Source: Scalesia atractyloides
Lineage: Eukaryota > Streptophyta > Magnoliopsida > Asterales > Asteraceae
Assembly: GCA_947069175.1 (NCBI GenBank)
Contig: CAMTDV010000012.1
Span: forward strand, 36,922,341-36,986,340
Reading direction: 5' to 3'
DNA: 64,000 nucleotides
A program made the translations under genes and the position numbers. Below are positions 23,581 to 34,083 of this stretch, piece by piece. Under the pieces are notes generated by a model. That model saw only the letters and a list, made by a program, of their open reading frames with translations. It was not told the DNA's origin and did not search any database. Every line of letters begins with the position of its first letter. Positions within the stretch are counted from its first letter, which is position 1.

Positions 23581-23777
23581 TCAAACTGAATGGACGAAAT
23601 TGCCCTCACGTGCCAAGCATGTGGGGTGTTTTAACAGAGTTAATTAACTGAAGTTAGGGCAGGGGACCAAGCGAGTTCATTTTTTACAAGTTTGGGTACC
23701 ACGAGTGTAAATAGTAAACCACTGGGACCAACAATGAAATTTTTGCAAACCACAGGAACCAACCAAGCATTTAACTC
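23581..23777 (-). repeat. MULE right terminal inverted repeat (197 bp)
   Basis: This is the reverse complement of 18467-18663 with four mismatches seen (one each in the GGTTGGTYCC, CCCARTGG, TTAAWTAA and CACRTGC segments). Confidence 0.95.
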
Positions 23778-23786
23778 TTTTTTTGG

Positions 23787-23994
23787 ACATGTATATTATG
23801 TAACATGAAATTTCTAACATTAAAAAAAAAACTACTCGCGTTTTTTTGTGTTTCTTTTATAAAAATGTTCAAATATATGTGTGTTACATTTTCTATTTTT
23901 TTTAGAAAAAAATAAAAATATTACATCAGATTTTTATAAAGGTTTTTTAAGTTTTTTCAACTTAAATGAGTTTTCGTTTTATTCTTCCGATACC
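23787..23994. mobile_element. Right half of foldback MITE split by the MULE
   Basis: Continuing from the MULE target duplication it ends with GAGTTTTCGTTTTATTCTTC, the inverted counterpart of 18277-18300 and of both ends of the MITE at 33088-33428. Confidence 0.8.
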
Positions 23995-24529
23995 TATATA
24001 TTTATATATATACACACACACATACTAGAGGGCGTCCACTTGATGCGGCACAAAACATAGACAATGGTAATTACGTAACATGGAGATTTGATGAAGAAAC
24101 GAATTAAATATTATTATGAATTTAGCGTTTCATTTAACATTCAAACGAATGGAGATTTGATTAAGAAATGACTGAAGTTTGATGAAGAAACTCATTGTCG
24201 AGGACTTAGGCTAATGAGTGAGGGGCGAGCTTCGTCGAGGGTCGGCTACACCGCCCCTCCTGCTGCGTCACGTCAACTTCGTCCTCCCCAAGCCGTGCTC
24301 GACGTCCCTCCCTTCTTTATCCTACACGCACAAAAACCCAAGTTGGAGTTTACTTTTGTATTATTAAAATCAAAAACCAATTCTATTTGAAACCGTTATT
24401 ATTGATAATCTTGTATAACCATTTTCATCCATTTTATTTCTATTGCAACAATCCCCTTAACTCGAAGGATCGAACCCCAAAGACGACACCAAACCCTTCT
24501 CCATCCCTCTGCTGACTCATCAGCTACCA
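23995..24529. other. Upstream flank of the conserved host gene
   Basis: It starts with a TA/CA microsatellite. A GC-rich patch at 24200-24310 contrasts with the surroundings and may be near the promoter. No TATA box was fixed. The 5' UTR of the gene starting at 24530 should lie here. Confidence 0.4.
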
Positions 24530-27500
24530 ATGTCAAGTAATCTATTCCAAGGCCTTCCTCCCCCTTCTGCCCCACCACCGCCGCCGCCGTCACCACCACC
24601 TCCGTCGGAGCAACCGGATCCGGTGATCGCCAAAGTTTCTCCGACTCCACCTGCCCCCGCTCTCAAGAGGCCCTCAAACGTTCCAAACCTCTCCAATCCG
24701 AACCCCAAGGTATACATTCTTCTCCTTCAGTTTTTAGTAATAATTCTAGGGTTTAAAGCATGATGCAAATTGTTTTGTTTTCAAAATTCTACCGTAATAT
24801 TAGATTGTTTGGAAATATTATATAATTATTATAATGTTTAGAAGGTATTCAAGTATAATATTATTCGATGTATGCAAAAACTAACCCTACCAGACACAAA
24901 CAATATACAGTTATTTTTCGTGAATTATGTTTCAGATGCTGCCACGAAGAAGAAAAGTTTGAGGTTTAAAACGATAGCGGATACATCCGAAACGCAAGTG
25001 ATAGATGCTATGAAAAAGATAGCTTCACATATAGGCAATGTTTCGAAATTGGGTAAGGCGTCAAAGCTTGCAATTCAGCTGGTTTAGGCAGGAAGTGTTA
25101 AGCCGAGTAATAGTGACTACTTTTTTGCAATACTTGAAGCAGCAATGTCTTCACCGACCGCGTGTAATGATGCTCTCGTGAGGGGAGATTATCATGTGTT
25201 GTTTTCAGCTGCACAGGACTTGAAGGAAGTAAGAAGTTTGTTTCCTTTTGATTCGTTTGTTTGTAGATGTGTGTACCGCTTGTTTTTATGATCGTGAATT
25301 GGATGTTGTTGTGCAGTGTTTTACTCCGAAGCAGCAAAAGTTGTTAAGTTTGTGGACTATCAGAGCTGTAATGGCAAATGATCTCTTCACTGATGATAGT
25401 TTCGTGGTATGTACTTTTTCTTGTAACTAAATGTTTATGTTGGTTCTGTCAAGAGAGGCTTTTGGAATTACTTTGTGAGCCTGGTGGAACTACTATATTG
25501 CCCATTTAGGATGACTGATGAGTTACAAAACGACATGAAGGGTTTACATGGAATAACGTAATTTGATGTAAAAATCATAAAACTAAGACTAGTTTATTGG
25601 AATTCGGATTTGGCTGCATCAGAATGGACTAAAAAAACTTTGTACATTAGAGCTCCTGTTTAGAAGCATATCCATAAGTATCACTGATCAAATTGCAAGA
25701 ATATGTCAGTTGGATAGAGCACATAGTATATCTCTTTGTATAGCTTGGTTCTGAAATAGGCATTGAAGGTGATTATTACTCCGTAAAAGTGTATGTTTCA
25801 TTGTTTCTAAATCCTATGTGAGTTGGCAATATATGCACGGTTTGTACAAAGTTTAGGGCTTTAGGCATTTGGAGCACACCTTGTAGGGTGTATATGGGTT
25901 TCATACAGTATGTTATTGACTCAAAATAGTGGTCAAACATCCGTCAACTATCGATATCAAGGTTGACATGGGTTAAATTTCATGGGAAGCGAGTCATTCA
26001 GATGGTCCTCTTTGAGTCAATGACCATAGGAGTTGTAGAAAATCCGGACATGTAGTAGGTGAGGCTAAGGTATATAAATAGCAGGACTTACTAGCATTTG
26101 CCAACATATACATATCATTATGCTTTTCCAATAAATTAGAGAGCGTCCTCCGTCCTCCACCGTTCTTCGTTTTATTCATTGACTTCTCCAGTTAGAAAGG
26201 ATTCTGTTGTGTTGAATTTAACATACATGATACAACGATAATTTGTTAGACTTTTTGGTAAAACATTGGGGAGACCTTCACTCACTGTCCTAGGTAGGAA
26301 CTAGGAACTTTGACTAAGCACACTTCAGAAGAACTAGTTTAGAGCACTCACATTGGAGCCTCTAATACCCACTTTCTCTATAAATATAGATGAAAAAAAT
26401 GGAGAAAACAACTAAAACATCCCTCGATTGATATCTCTATAATATAGAAAAAACTGATAACAACAATAGTGGCCATCTATATATTAGAGTGATTATCCAT
26501 CAATCTATATAATTTTGTGAGTCTATAAAACCGAGACAAAATATTAAAATAAGTGTTTCTAAGATAGAGATGGAGAATAGGATGTGAGAGGTTTTTATAA
26601 AAGTAAACAACGTTTAGAGAAAAATGTTTTTTACTTAAATTAAATAGATGGAGATAAGAGACTCGGATGAGAATGCTCTAACATGTAAATCAAATCGGGA
26701 CCAATAGTCTATGGCATCAGATTTTTTTTCCATACATTCATGCGGAATTACATATCAAGACAAACCCTGCACAAGATAATGAAAGCAAATCAAGAAAATT
26801 GGTTAATTATGAGAATTCTACGATAGTTATTATGACTGCTAGTGTCAGAAAGTAATGTTTCAACTTAAAAGTCCCAGATGATATCATTTATTCCTTGGTT
26901 CACTGAAATTCTAAGATTGCTGTGAATATTAAATTATGAATGTGGACCTTTTGAGCCTTGAGAACTGTTATTATGTTTCTGTTTTCTCGCCCTTAAATTA
27001 TATTGTTAATATTCCCTGTGTTCTCTAATTTTGTACTACAAATAGTTTCAGACAGTCACAGACAAAAAATGGCATAAGTTCATGATAGATGTACTTGATG
27101 TCACATTTATAAACAAGCAAATGGAACCCTCGTATGTACATTGTTTATTCCACCTTAAATATAGTGGATTGTGTAAAAGCTTAAAACTAGTCTGATTCGA
27201 ACGGTTATATTTATTAGTATGGGTCAGAACTGATCGCGTTCAGTTGGCCCCAAACACTTATTGAATTTTGAGTTAATATTAATACGTATATGATTGCCAA
27301 CACTCTATTTTACATTAAGAATATGAACTTTTTCTTAAAACAATATCGGAAGTTCCATGCATTTGAATACACTTTGGATGACTTTTTGACCTTTAAAGAT
27401 GAAAAATAACCCAATGTCTCAAATCATTACATGTAAAGTAAACTGGTCGAAAGTTACTGTAGCCTTATAAACTTTATAAAGTTTCCCCACATCTTTGAAA

Positions 27501-28973
27501 TACGTAACTAAAATGTATTTCATGATTCTTTCGTTCTGTTATCTCTTCAGTTTTCAAAGGCTTGTGGGAAAATCAAAGATGCTATTTCTAATCTTCCGGT
27601 AGCAACAAAAGATGATGACGTAGAAGAAGCTGCCGCCTTGAAAGATGATGAAGCTGAAACAGAAGCTTCCTTGAATCCAATACCTGGATCGAGCGCCAAT
27701 CAAGATGAGTCTGACCCCTTTGGACTGGATGCTCTGATTCCAAAAAATGAAAAAGTAAAAGTGAAATCAGATGCTGAACCATCGCCGAAAATAAGAAAAG
27801 AAGAAGATGAAGAAGCAAAGAGATTCTTGAAATCACAAAGAGAAGCATTGATTCTCTGTTTGGAGATTGCAGCGAAACGCTATAAAATCCCATGGTTAGC
27901 GTTACTTTTTAGTTATGTTTCTGGTTGATAAGCATCTTAGATAAAAAGTTCTATGCATTCTTCCCAATATGTTTGTTCAATACAAGTTATTTCTTGATAT
28001 GGGTAATGGTCAAGGTGGGTTGACCCTAAACACTTTTGTCCAAACATTACTCAAAATTTTCATAAATCGTTTAGGTGATTTTTTTTGCATTATTTATTTA
28101 ATTTAGTTGACTTTTGAGTTTTGATCCGTTTTAACATACTGGACCTATTAAAAAATCCGCATTTGCCTTTTCCAATGTAAATCTGTTGAATTTCAGATGA
28201 GCGAATAAGGAGACGGGTATGCTAAGGGTGGTCACGGTTTGGTTTGGCCGGTTTTGCTAAAATTCTTAGGCGAACTGTTAACTACGGTTGTGGAGAACGA
28301 AAAACCAAAGCAGCCAGTTTTGACAGGAGAACACTTCGCTTTTGGCTGTTCGATGGTTTGAAACGATTTTCTTTTTGCTTTTTTCAGAATCATTAGTTTG
28401 TATTGAAAATACAAATGATCAAGATGGTTCATGATTATAATATATGTATATAACTACATATTCCATAAATGAAAACATATATATGAACATTAAACGTTAA
28501 ACAGCTGATTGGGTTTAAATGGCCGGGTTCAAGTTTCAAATCAAATCGTTAAACCTGAAAACCGTGACAACTTAACCTTTGTACCTCAAACTGACCAACT
28601 TGTTTTGGTTTGGAGGGTTCAGTTAATTTCAACGGTTCATGAACACATCTACAGTTAATATCGTGTGCTTGCTATAAAAAATTGGTTAATTCAGTTGGTT
28701 CTTGCTTTCAGGTGCCAAACAGTGATAGACATAACTGTGAAACATGCTTTTGACAATGTTAGTAGATTTACATGTAAACAGAGAAATGCAATTCAGAAAC
28801 TGTGGGCTTCTATAAGAGAGCAACAAACTAGAAGAAAGCAAGGGAAATCGGTATCTGGAAAACTCGATGTGAATGCTTTCGAGTGGCTGCAGCAGAAATA
28901 CTCGACCGAAAAAATAAGTATACGCCATTCTGTTGGCGGTAATACTCGGCGCGCTGAACAATGGCTAGGCTAA
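24530..28973 (+). CDS. Conserved plant protein of unknown function, five exons, with one in-frame TAG
   Basis: Exons 24530-24709, about 24950-25228, 25317-25406, 27551-27894 and 28712-28973 join in phase with GT-AG borders to about 384 codons. The N-terminus is Pro-rich (GLPPPSAPPPPPPSPPPP). Then come a helical region (SETQVIDAMKKIASHIGNVS), an acidic linker (SDPFGLDALIP), and a highly structured C-terminus (RFLKSQREALILCLEIAAKR, then CQTVIDITVKHAFDNVSRF) ending EQWLG. The regular splicing and sequence character mark it as a genuine conserved gene; I recall similar eudicot proteins but no established function. A TAG at 25085-25087 (QLV*AGSV) interrupts exon 2 and probably derives from CAG. 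The exon 2 acceptor is uncertain: the strong TTTCAG at 24935 puts exon 2 out of phase, while the weaker GAAG at 24949 restores the frame. It may be a recent pseudogene, a null allele or a base error. Confidence 0.75.
25085..25087 (+). other. In-frame TAG in exon 2 of the conserved gene
   Basis: The frame is open and conserved-looking on both sides. A single C-to-T change from CAG explains the stop. If real it removes about 80% of the protein. Confidence 0.8.
26342..26678. mobile_element. 337-bp MITE in intron 3, PIF/Harbinger-like
   Basis: The ends GAGCACTCACATTGGAG and CTCGGATGAGAATGCTC form imperfect inverted repeats. The flanks are TTA (26339-26341) and TAA (26679-26681), consistent with a TWA target site with one change. 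The terminus type matches the 73-bp MITE at 15249-15321. Confidence 0.55.
28205..28590. mobile_element. Possible hAT-like MITE in intron 4
   Basis: GGTGGTCACGGTTTGG near 28225 and AACCGTGACAAC near 28560 are inverted matches of about 12 bp around a GGTTTGG/GGCCGG-rich interior. No 8-bp target duplication was found. Confidence 0.3.
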
Positions 28974-29877
28974 TAACTTTAAGAAAACATATATTTGAAA
29001 TCGAATTATACGAAACAATGCCCATCAAGTTGTATGGTTGGTTTTTGTACATTCAACAGTGTTGGTTGTATCTTTTATGAGACCTTTTTTTTCTGACACT
29101 TAACAATTTTTATGTAACATGCTTCAAAGACTAGAGTTGAAAAAGTCCCCTTTTCTTTCTAAATTAATATTGATATTGGGATACTGACATTGAATTTTAG
29201 CAAATGTATTGTCTGAGCCTGGTTTATCTACGAAGTCTTTAACTGTTTCTACTCTAGTGTTATGCTACATATGTACATATGTATATAATTATGTAATGTT
29301 ACAGTTCACATGTAAATATCGGCAAAACATATACAATATCACACAATGATTATGTAATGTGTTACCAGCCATTGTCGGATATTGTATTCTAATTGGGATT
29401 GACTTGTTGATTAAAGTGAATTTGTAATAATCATCAAGCAAATTAGGAGGTGTGGTAGCTCATGTTTGTTTGAATTGCTATAATTCTAATTGTTCTGGCA
29501 GAGCCCTAATCAATGGGGTTTTAAGGGGGCAAGCCCCCTTGGTGGAGGTCTGGCGGCAACTCCCTAGTGTCCAAGGGGAGGCAGCCCCTGGCAGGGTCAA
29601 AAAATGAAGCATTTTGAATTCAAAAGGAGATAAATGCTGTCAGGCAGTTACCGGCCTCATCCTCGAAATATAAAATAATTCTGACACAAACTCTTGTTTA
29701 TATGAAATTTACACCAAATCACACACTACTTGTTTTCAAATATGAGTTGTATCCAGCTAGATTTTTCGAGTGGACAACCGGAATAATTCGATCTGGAAAT
29801 GACTACACGCCTCTCAGATCATCTGTAGCAATCTGTTTTCCCCCAACAACTATTAGCGTTTATATTTTAAAAAAGAG
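28974..29877. other. 3' flank of the conserved gene
   Basis: 28974-29500 should contain the 3' UTR. A GC-rich patch at about 29515-29610 carries GGGGGCAAGCCCCC and AGGGGAGGCAGCCCCT, short inverted repeats that look like part of a dispersed repeat. No coding frame is seen. Confidence 0.4.
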
Positions 29878-30115
29878 TTAACTTCTATTTTGCTCCATGT
29901 GGTTTGGTCATCTTAACGGTTTTGTCTAAATCCGTTAGAAAGTGTCATTTCCCTCCCTGACCTCTTCAACTTATCACCATTTCACTCCTTGTCTCAAACG
30001 CAATACAATTCAATTGTTAAATTATGGTCACGTGCCTCTCACATGAGAGGCGTTTTAGTCTTTTCCTATCCTCTCTCATAAAACCTAGCATCATGTTCAC
30101 TTTTAAAACCCGAAC
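29878..30115. mobile_element. Mutator-TIR-like remnant
   Basis: It has a phrase pattern like the MULE TIR at 18467: TTTTGCTCCATGTGGTTTGG at the start, a CCCTCC stretch, then GTCACGTGCCTCTCACATGAG and a TTTTAGTC tail. It is too diverged to align fully. No transposase is attached. Confidence 0.3.
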
Positions 30116-30424
30116 TTGTCACAACCTTATCTTCTCCTAGATCCATTGAAGCTTAAAACCTGGCATCTCATTCTCACCATTAATCTCTCTCTGTACCACC
30201 ACCGACCACAACCGGTCTTCATCGTCACGTCCACCACCAGAAATCGCCGCAACCACCATCATCAGACACCCCACCAGCACTACCAGGTTTCATCGATCAG
30301 ATAGCATTTTTATGCTATCATAAGGTTATAGTATTTTCATGCTATCATAAGACTTAACATTTTCTTGTTATCTTAAGCATGGAGTGTTTTCATATCACTC
30401 CAAGTTTGCAAGTTCCCATTAGAT

Positions 30425-30890
30425 GTTGTCTCCAGGTTTTAGGTACTGACCGGTATCAAAAGAACTGATATAAAAAATTTTTCAAAAGTGGATACTGGTA
30501 CCAGTACCGAATATACCCGGTACGGTACCAGTACTGATTCGGTACATGTATTTACCGGTATTTGAGGGTAGAAACCGGTAAATACCGATACTACCGAAAA
30601 TGTACCCGGTTCGGTAAATTCAGTACCGGTACAACTGTGCCGCACTTTCCACTAGTCTAGCTAAATTACGATTTTCCCCATTTAAATTTACAGTTTTATT
30701 GCCGATTTTCTTTTTTCTTCTCATAGCCAAATTACGATTCTACCCTCAGTTTAAATTTACATTTCGTTTTTGTGTTTTTCCTGTGTATTACGGTTTTGCA
30801 CCCCCGATGTAAATGTAATCGTTTTAATATTTTTTTGACAAAAGCATGGTAGCAATACCAGGTACCATATGAACATCCCTACTAGGAACC
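30425..30890. mobile_element. hAT-like remnant with dense GGTACC/ACCGGTA motifs
   Basis: 30430-30640 is built of degenerate ACCGGTA, GGTACCAGTACCG and CGGTAAATACCG motifs. Further right, GAACATCCCTA at about 30872-30882 is a plant hAT-type terminus. The left terminus is not found. Confidence 0.3.
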
Positions 30891-30954
30891 ATAAGATAAT
30901 TCGGGATCCCAAGGATTCTAAGAGACTACGCAGGGGACAGTGTCCAGGGCAAAC

Positions 30955-31326
30955 GGACAGGTGGATCCTAAAATCATGGTTATTTTTCTAAATTGATTAT
31001 ATTTATGGACATAAAGGACTAATTCATGGTGATAAGTTTTGGAAAACTTACAGTTTCATAAAAACTTGAATAATGAAAACTTGTTTTTAATTATTCAAAA
31101 ATTTTGTGAGGATCCTAAAGAGAGTTTTTGATAACGGACTCAGGTGTATTCTAAAATTATGGTTATTTTTCTAAATTTTGATTATACTTATGGACATAAA
31201 GGACTAAGTCATGGTGATAAGTTTTGGAAAACTTACAGTTTCATAAAAATTTGAATAATGAAAACTTGTTTTTAATTATTCAAAAATTTTGTGAGATCCT
31301 AAAGAGAGTTTTTGATACTGAGTCTG
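30955..31326. repeat. 183-bp tandem duplication
   Basis: The copy starting near 30961 and the copy near 31144 share long near-identical stretches (GGTGATAAGTTTTGGAAAAC and GAAAACTTGTTTTTAATTAT). The second is slightly diverged. It is non-coding. Confidence 0.8.
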
Positions 31327-31662
31327 CGCTTAAGGATCCACTTTCAAGACATAATAAGATATCACAAACAAATAAGCCATGGCAAGTAATCAAAAGCATA
31401 TATACCGTTGTTATTTATATAGGAAATTAAAGAGATGATCTAGGTTCATCCTTAAACAGGGATTCCACCATCTGGACCACCTAGTGTCTAACCAATTAAA
31501 CCTAAAGGTGACCTGCGCTTCACCCAAAATCTGGGCCCATCCACTCAGGATCACCATCCATTGTTCAAACCCCATTCCGGAGAATCATCAAAGAAACAAA
31601 AAAATTAATTTGTTTTTGTTCACAACCACATCAATTACCACAAAAGCTTTATAAAAACGGAG

Positions 31663-32600
31663 CTCTAGCCTAGGCTATAATATCCATCATTGCCCCGCCT
31701 ATACCTACACCGATAACCTACACCTTTACCTACTGCAGCCTTAGGATCCCCATCCGTCTTGCTCAACCATGTCTCTTCTGCCTTCTCAGCCTCAGGATCA
31801 GCAACCTCAATTTTCCTTCCAAGCTTGCTCACCACAGCCTTCCACTGCTCCACATCTCAGCCTTAGCCTCCTTCCACATGTTGATCTTGGCTTGAAAAAC
31901 GCTGAGAGTGGCTGAACTCTTGGCATCGTTGTCAATCTGCTCATGCTGCTTCTTGTGGGCTTCTTGAAGATCCTACTGCTCCTTCCTTGAAGACTCAAGC
32001 TAGACACGAAGATCTTCTGAGTGCTTCTTCTTGTATTCCGCTAGCTTCTCCATGTCCGCTATCTTTTCGGAAAGATCAAAATATTTTCTTCGCATCTCAT
32101 CATGGGTGACATGAAACTTAGAATAGGCCTGCACGTTAACAGTATATTAGTATATATATATATATATATAAATATAAGAGAGGAACCCTGAAGTACTCAC
32201 ACTCTGGATGGATTGAAGCTTTTAGGTGATCTCACAGTCAGGTTGTTAAAGGCCTCAAGATCCACAATTTCAAGAACTTTTTCTTCTTGCCTGAGGAAGC
32301 CTTTGAACGCAGCGGCAGGGCCCTAGTCTTGGGAGTAGAGGGAGTAGGATCTTCCTTCTTCATGGGGATGTCTCCAGAGACATAGCCAAGGATCTTTAGG
32401 TCCTAAGCATACGACAGTATCCCAATGCAATTAAGGAACCTGAACTTCGATGTTACTAATTAGTTTCTTGTCCCTCTTAGGGACAATTTGCAGGTATATC
32501 CTCCCGTAAAGGTTAGTGGGTGGTTTATTCCGGATTTCTTGTAGAGGTTGTTGAAGAAAACGTGTACAAAGCAGCTTGAGGGTGTAAAGCCCTAAACCGT
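31663..32600 (-). pseudogene. Degenerate coiled-coil ORF of retroelement type
   Basis: On the minus strand separate frames read YVSGDIPMKKEDPTPSTPKT, KIADMEKLAEYKKKHSEDLR, and finally KAVVSKLGRKIEVADPEAEK to a stop at 31665. The composition (charged coiled coil, Pro/Thr-Ser linker) resembles the C-terminal part of gypsy-type 'transposase' or gag-like ORFs such as the one at 49125-51977. It has multiple frame changes and no intact domain. Confidence 0.3.
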
Positions 32601-33087
32601 TTTAACCAAAAACACTCAGCAAAATTATGAGCCATAAAATTTCTTTCTTTATAAATGTTCTGCATACTGGAAAACCATTTAAAAAAATCTTTTAAAGAGC
32701 AACATTATTCACTTTCTCCTTTAAGAAATAAAACATGACATACGTTTACTAACTACATGATTTGTTCCCGTACAATCCATGTTCTCTGACTCGATTTCTC
32801 CCCGCTTGCACCTCATGATGATGATGGTGATGATCCATATAACCTACAGTCACCGTATACATCACATAATTAGTATATTAGTGGCATCATACATAATCTA
32901 AACATACGAAATTTTAACATTCACGTCACGTTCTATTCATATACATTCCATTCGGTTATCTTTCTGAATTCAAGCCTTGCATCTCAGTGTCTGACCTTCA
33001 ATGAGCCAATAATAATGTACCCACACTTCATTTCATTCTCAAAAGCATCATTACTGCTCCATATATATATATATATATATATATATA

Positions 33088-33428
33088 GGGGAAGGATAAA
33101 ACGAAAACCCACTTGAGTTGAAAAAACACAAAAAACCTTTGTAAAACCCATGTAACATTTTTATTTTTTACTAAAAAATGGAAAACGTAACATACATATA
33201 TTTGAACATTTTATAAAAAAATACAAAAAAATATATATGTTCAAAACATGTAACATCAAATTTTGAACATTTAAAAAAAACAAGTATGCACTTTTTACAT
33301 TTTTTTATAAAAATGTTCAAGTACATTAATGTTACATTTGCCTATTTTTTAGAAAATAAAATAAAAATGTTACATAGGGTTTTCTTGAGTTTTCTCAACT
33401 CAAGTGGGTTTTCGTTTTATCTTTCACC
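33088..33428. mobile_element. Intact 341-bp foldback MITE, TSD TA
   Basis: The left end GGGGAAGGATAAAACG and the right end (reverse complement GGTGAAAGATAAAACG) continue inverted through AAAACCCACTTGAGTTGA, then more loosely toward the centre (AACATTTTTATTTT and TATAAAAATGTTC motifs). TA flanks both ends within TA/CA microsatellites. It is non-coding. This is the uninterrupted relative of the element split by the MULE at 18277-23994. Confidence 0.8.
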
Positions 33429-33429
33429 T

Positions 33430-33759
33430 ATACACACACACACACACACACACACACAACCATGTATACATATATACGATTCCCACTCATTCGTATACAT
33501 ATAGTTCAATAACAAGCATACATAGTATCTAACAAACTCTTACATCCTAACTCATTCAACCTACAAAACCTAGCGACAAACATTCATTCAAACAAGCCCG
33601 TACATACATCCTAAACACGTATTCATTTCTAAACATACTCATACATAGCTCTCCGTTTACCAATATACCATTAAATCCATACATACATGCTTACATACTT
33701 ATTTTCTTTTCACACACACACACACACACTCACACATACACACACACACTTACTTTACT
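33430..33759. repeat. CA microsatellites
   Basis: (CA)n runs at about 33433-33460 and 33712-33752 are separated by AT-rich DNA with many CATACAT motifs. Confidence 0.85.
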
Positions 33760-34083
33760 GAAGTATGCACTTTGCTAATTTATGCATGATTGTGATATGT
33801 GCACTACGTTGTTCAGTGCACTACGCTAATTAGTGCACTATACACTGATCTGTGCACTACGCTAATTTGTGCACTATGCACTAATCTGTGCACTTCATTA
33901 AACTGTGTGCTGATCTGTGCACTTCGTTAAAATGTGCACTGATCTGTGCATTTGCCAAAGTGTGCACTAATCTGTGCACTATGCTAAACTGTGCACTGAT
34001 TTGTGAATTGCGTTAAACTTTACACTGATTTGTGCACTATGTTAAACTGTGCACTATGCTGAATTGTGCACTTTGCTTTTCAA
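33760..34083. repeat. Degenerate GTGCACT minisatellite
   Basis: About 18 copies of GTGCACT alternate with CTGATCT or ACGCTAA/TTCGTTAA fillers, so the true unit seems to be a pair of about 17 and 19 bp. It is too degenerate for recent amplification. Confidence 0.7.

Larger units (their letters stand above)
18467..23777 (+). mobile_element. Complete Mutator-like element (MULE), 5,311 bp, TSD TTTTTTTGG
   Basis: The element is bounded by 197-bp terminal inverted repeats and flanked by an exact 9-bp duplication TTTTTTTGG (18458-18466 and 23778-23786), the size expected of Mutator elements. It encodes a plus-strand MuDR-type transposase (18851-22625) and a convergent minus-strand GRF zinc-finger protein (23127-23487), separated by a 36-bp minisatellite. 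Both genes are broken, so it is non-autonomous now, but the TIRs are intact enough for mobilisation in trans. It sits inside a foldback MITE. Confidence 0.95.

Noticed and set aside
24399..24717. Minus-strand Gly/Ala-rich frames
   Set aside because: They are shadows of the Pro-rich first exon of the plus-strand host gene.
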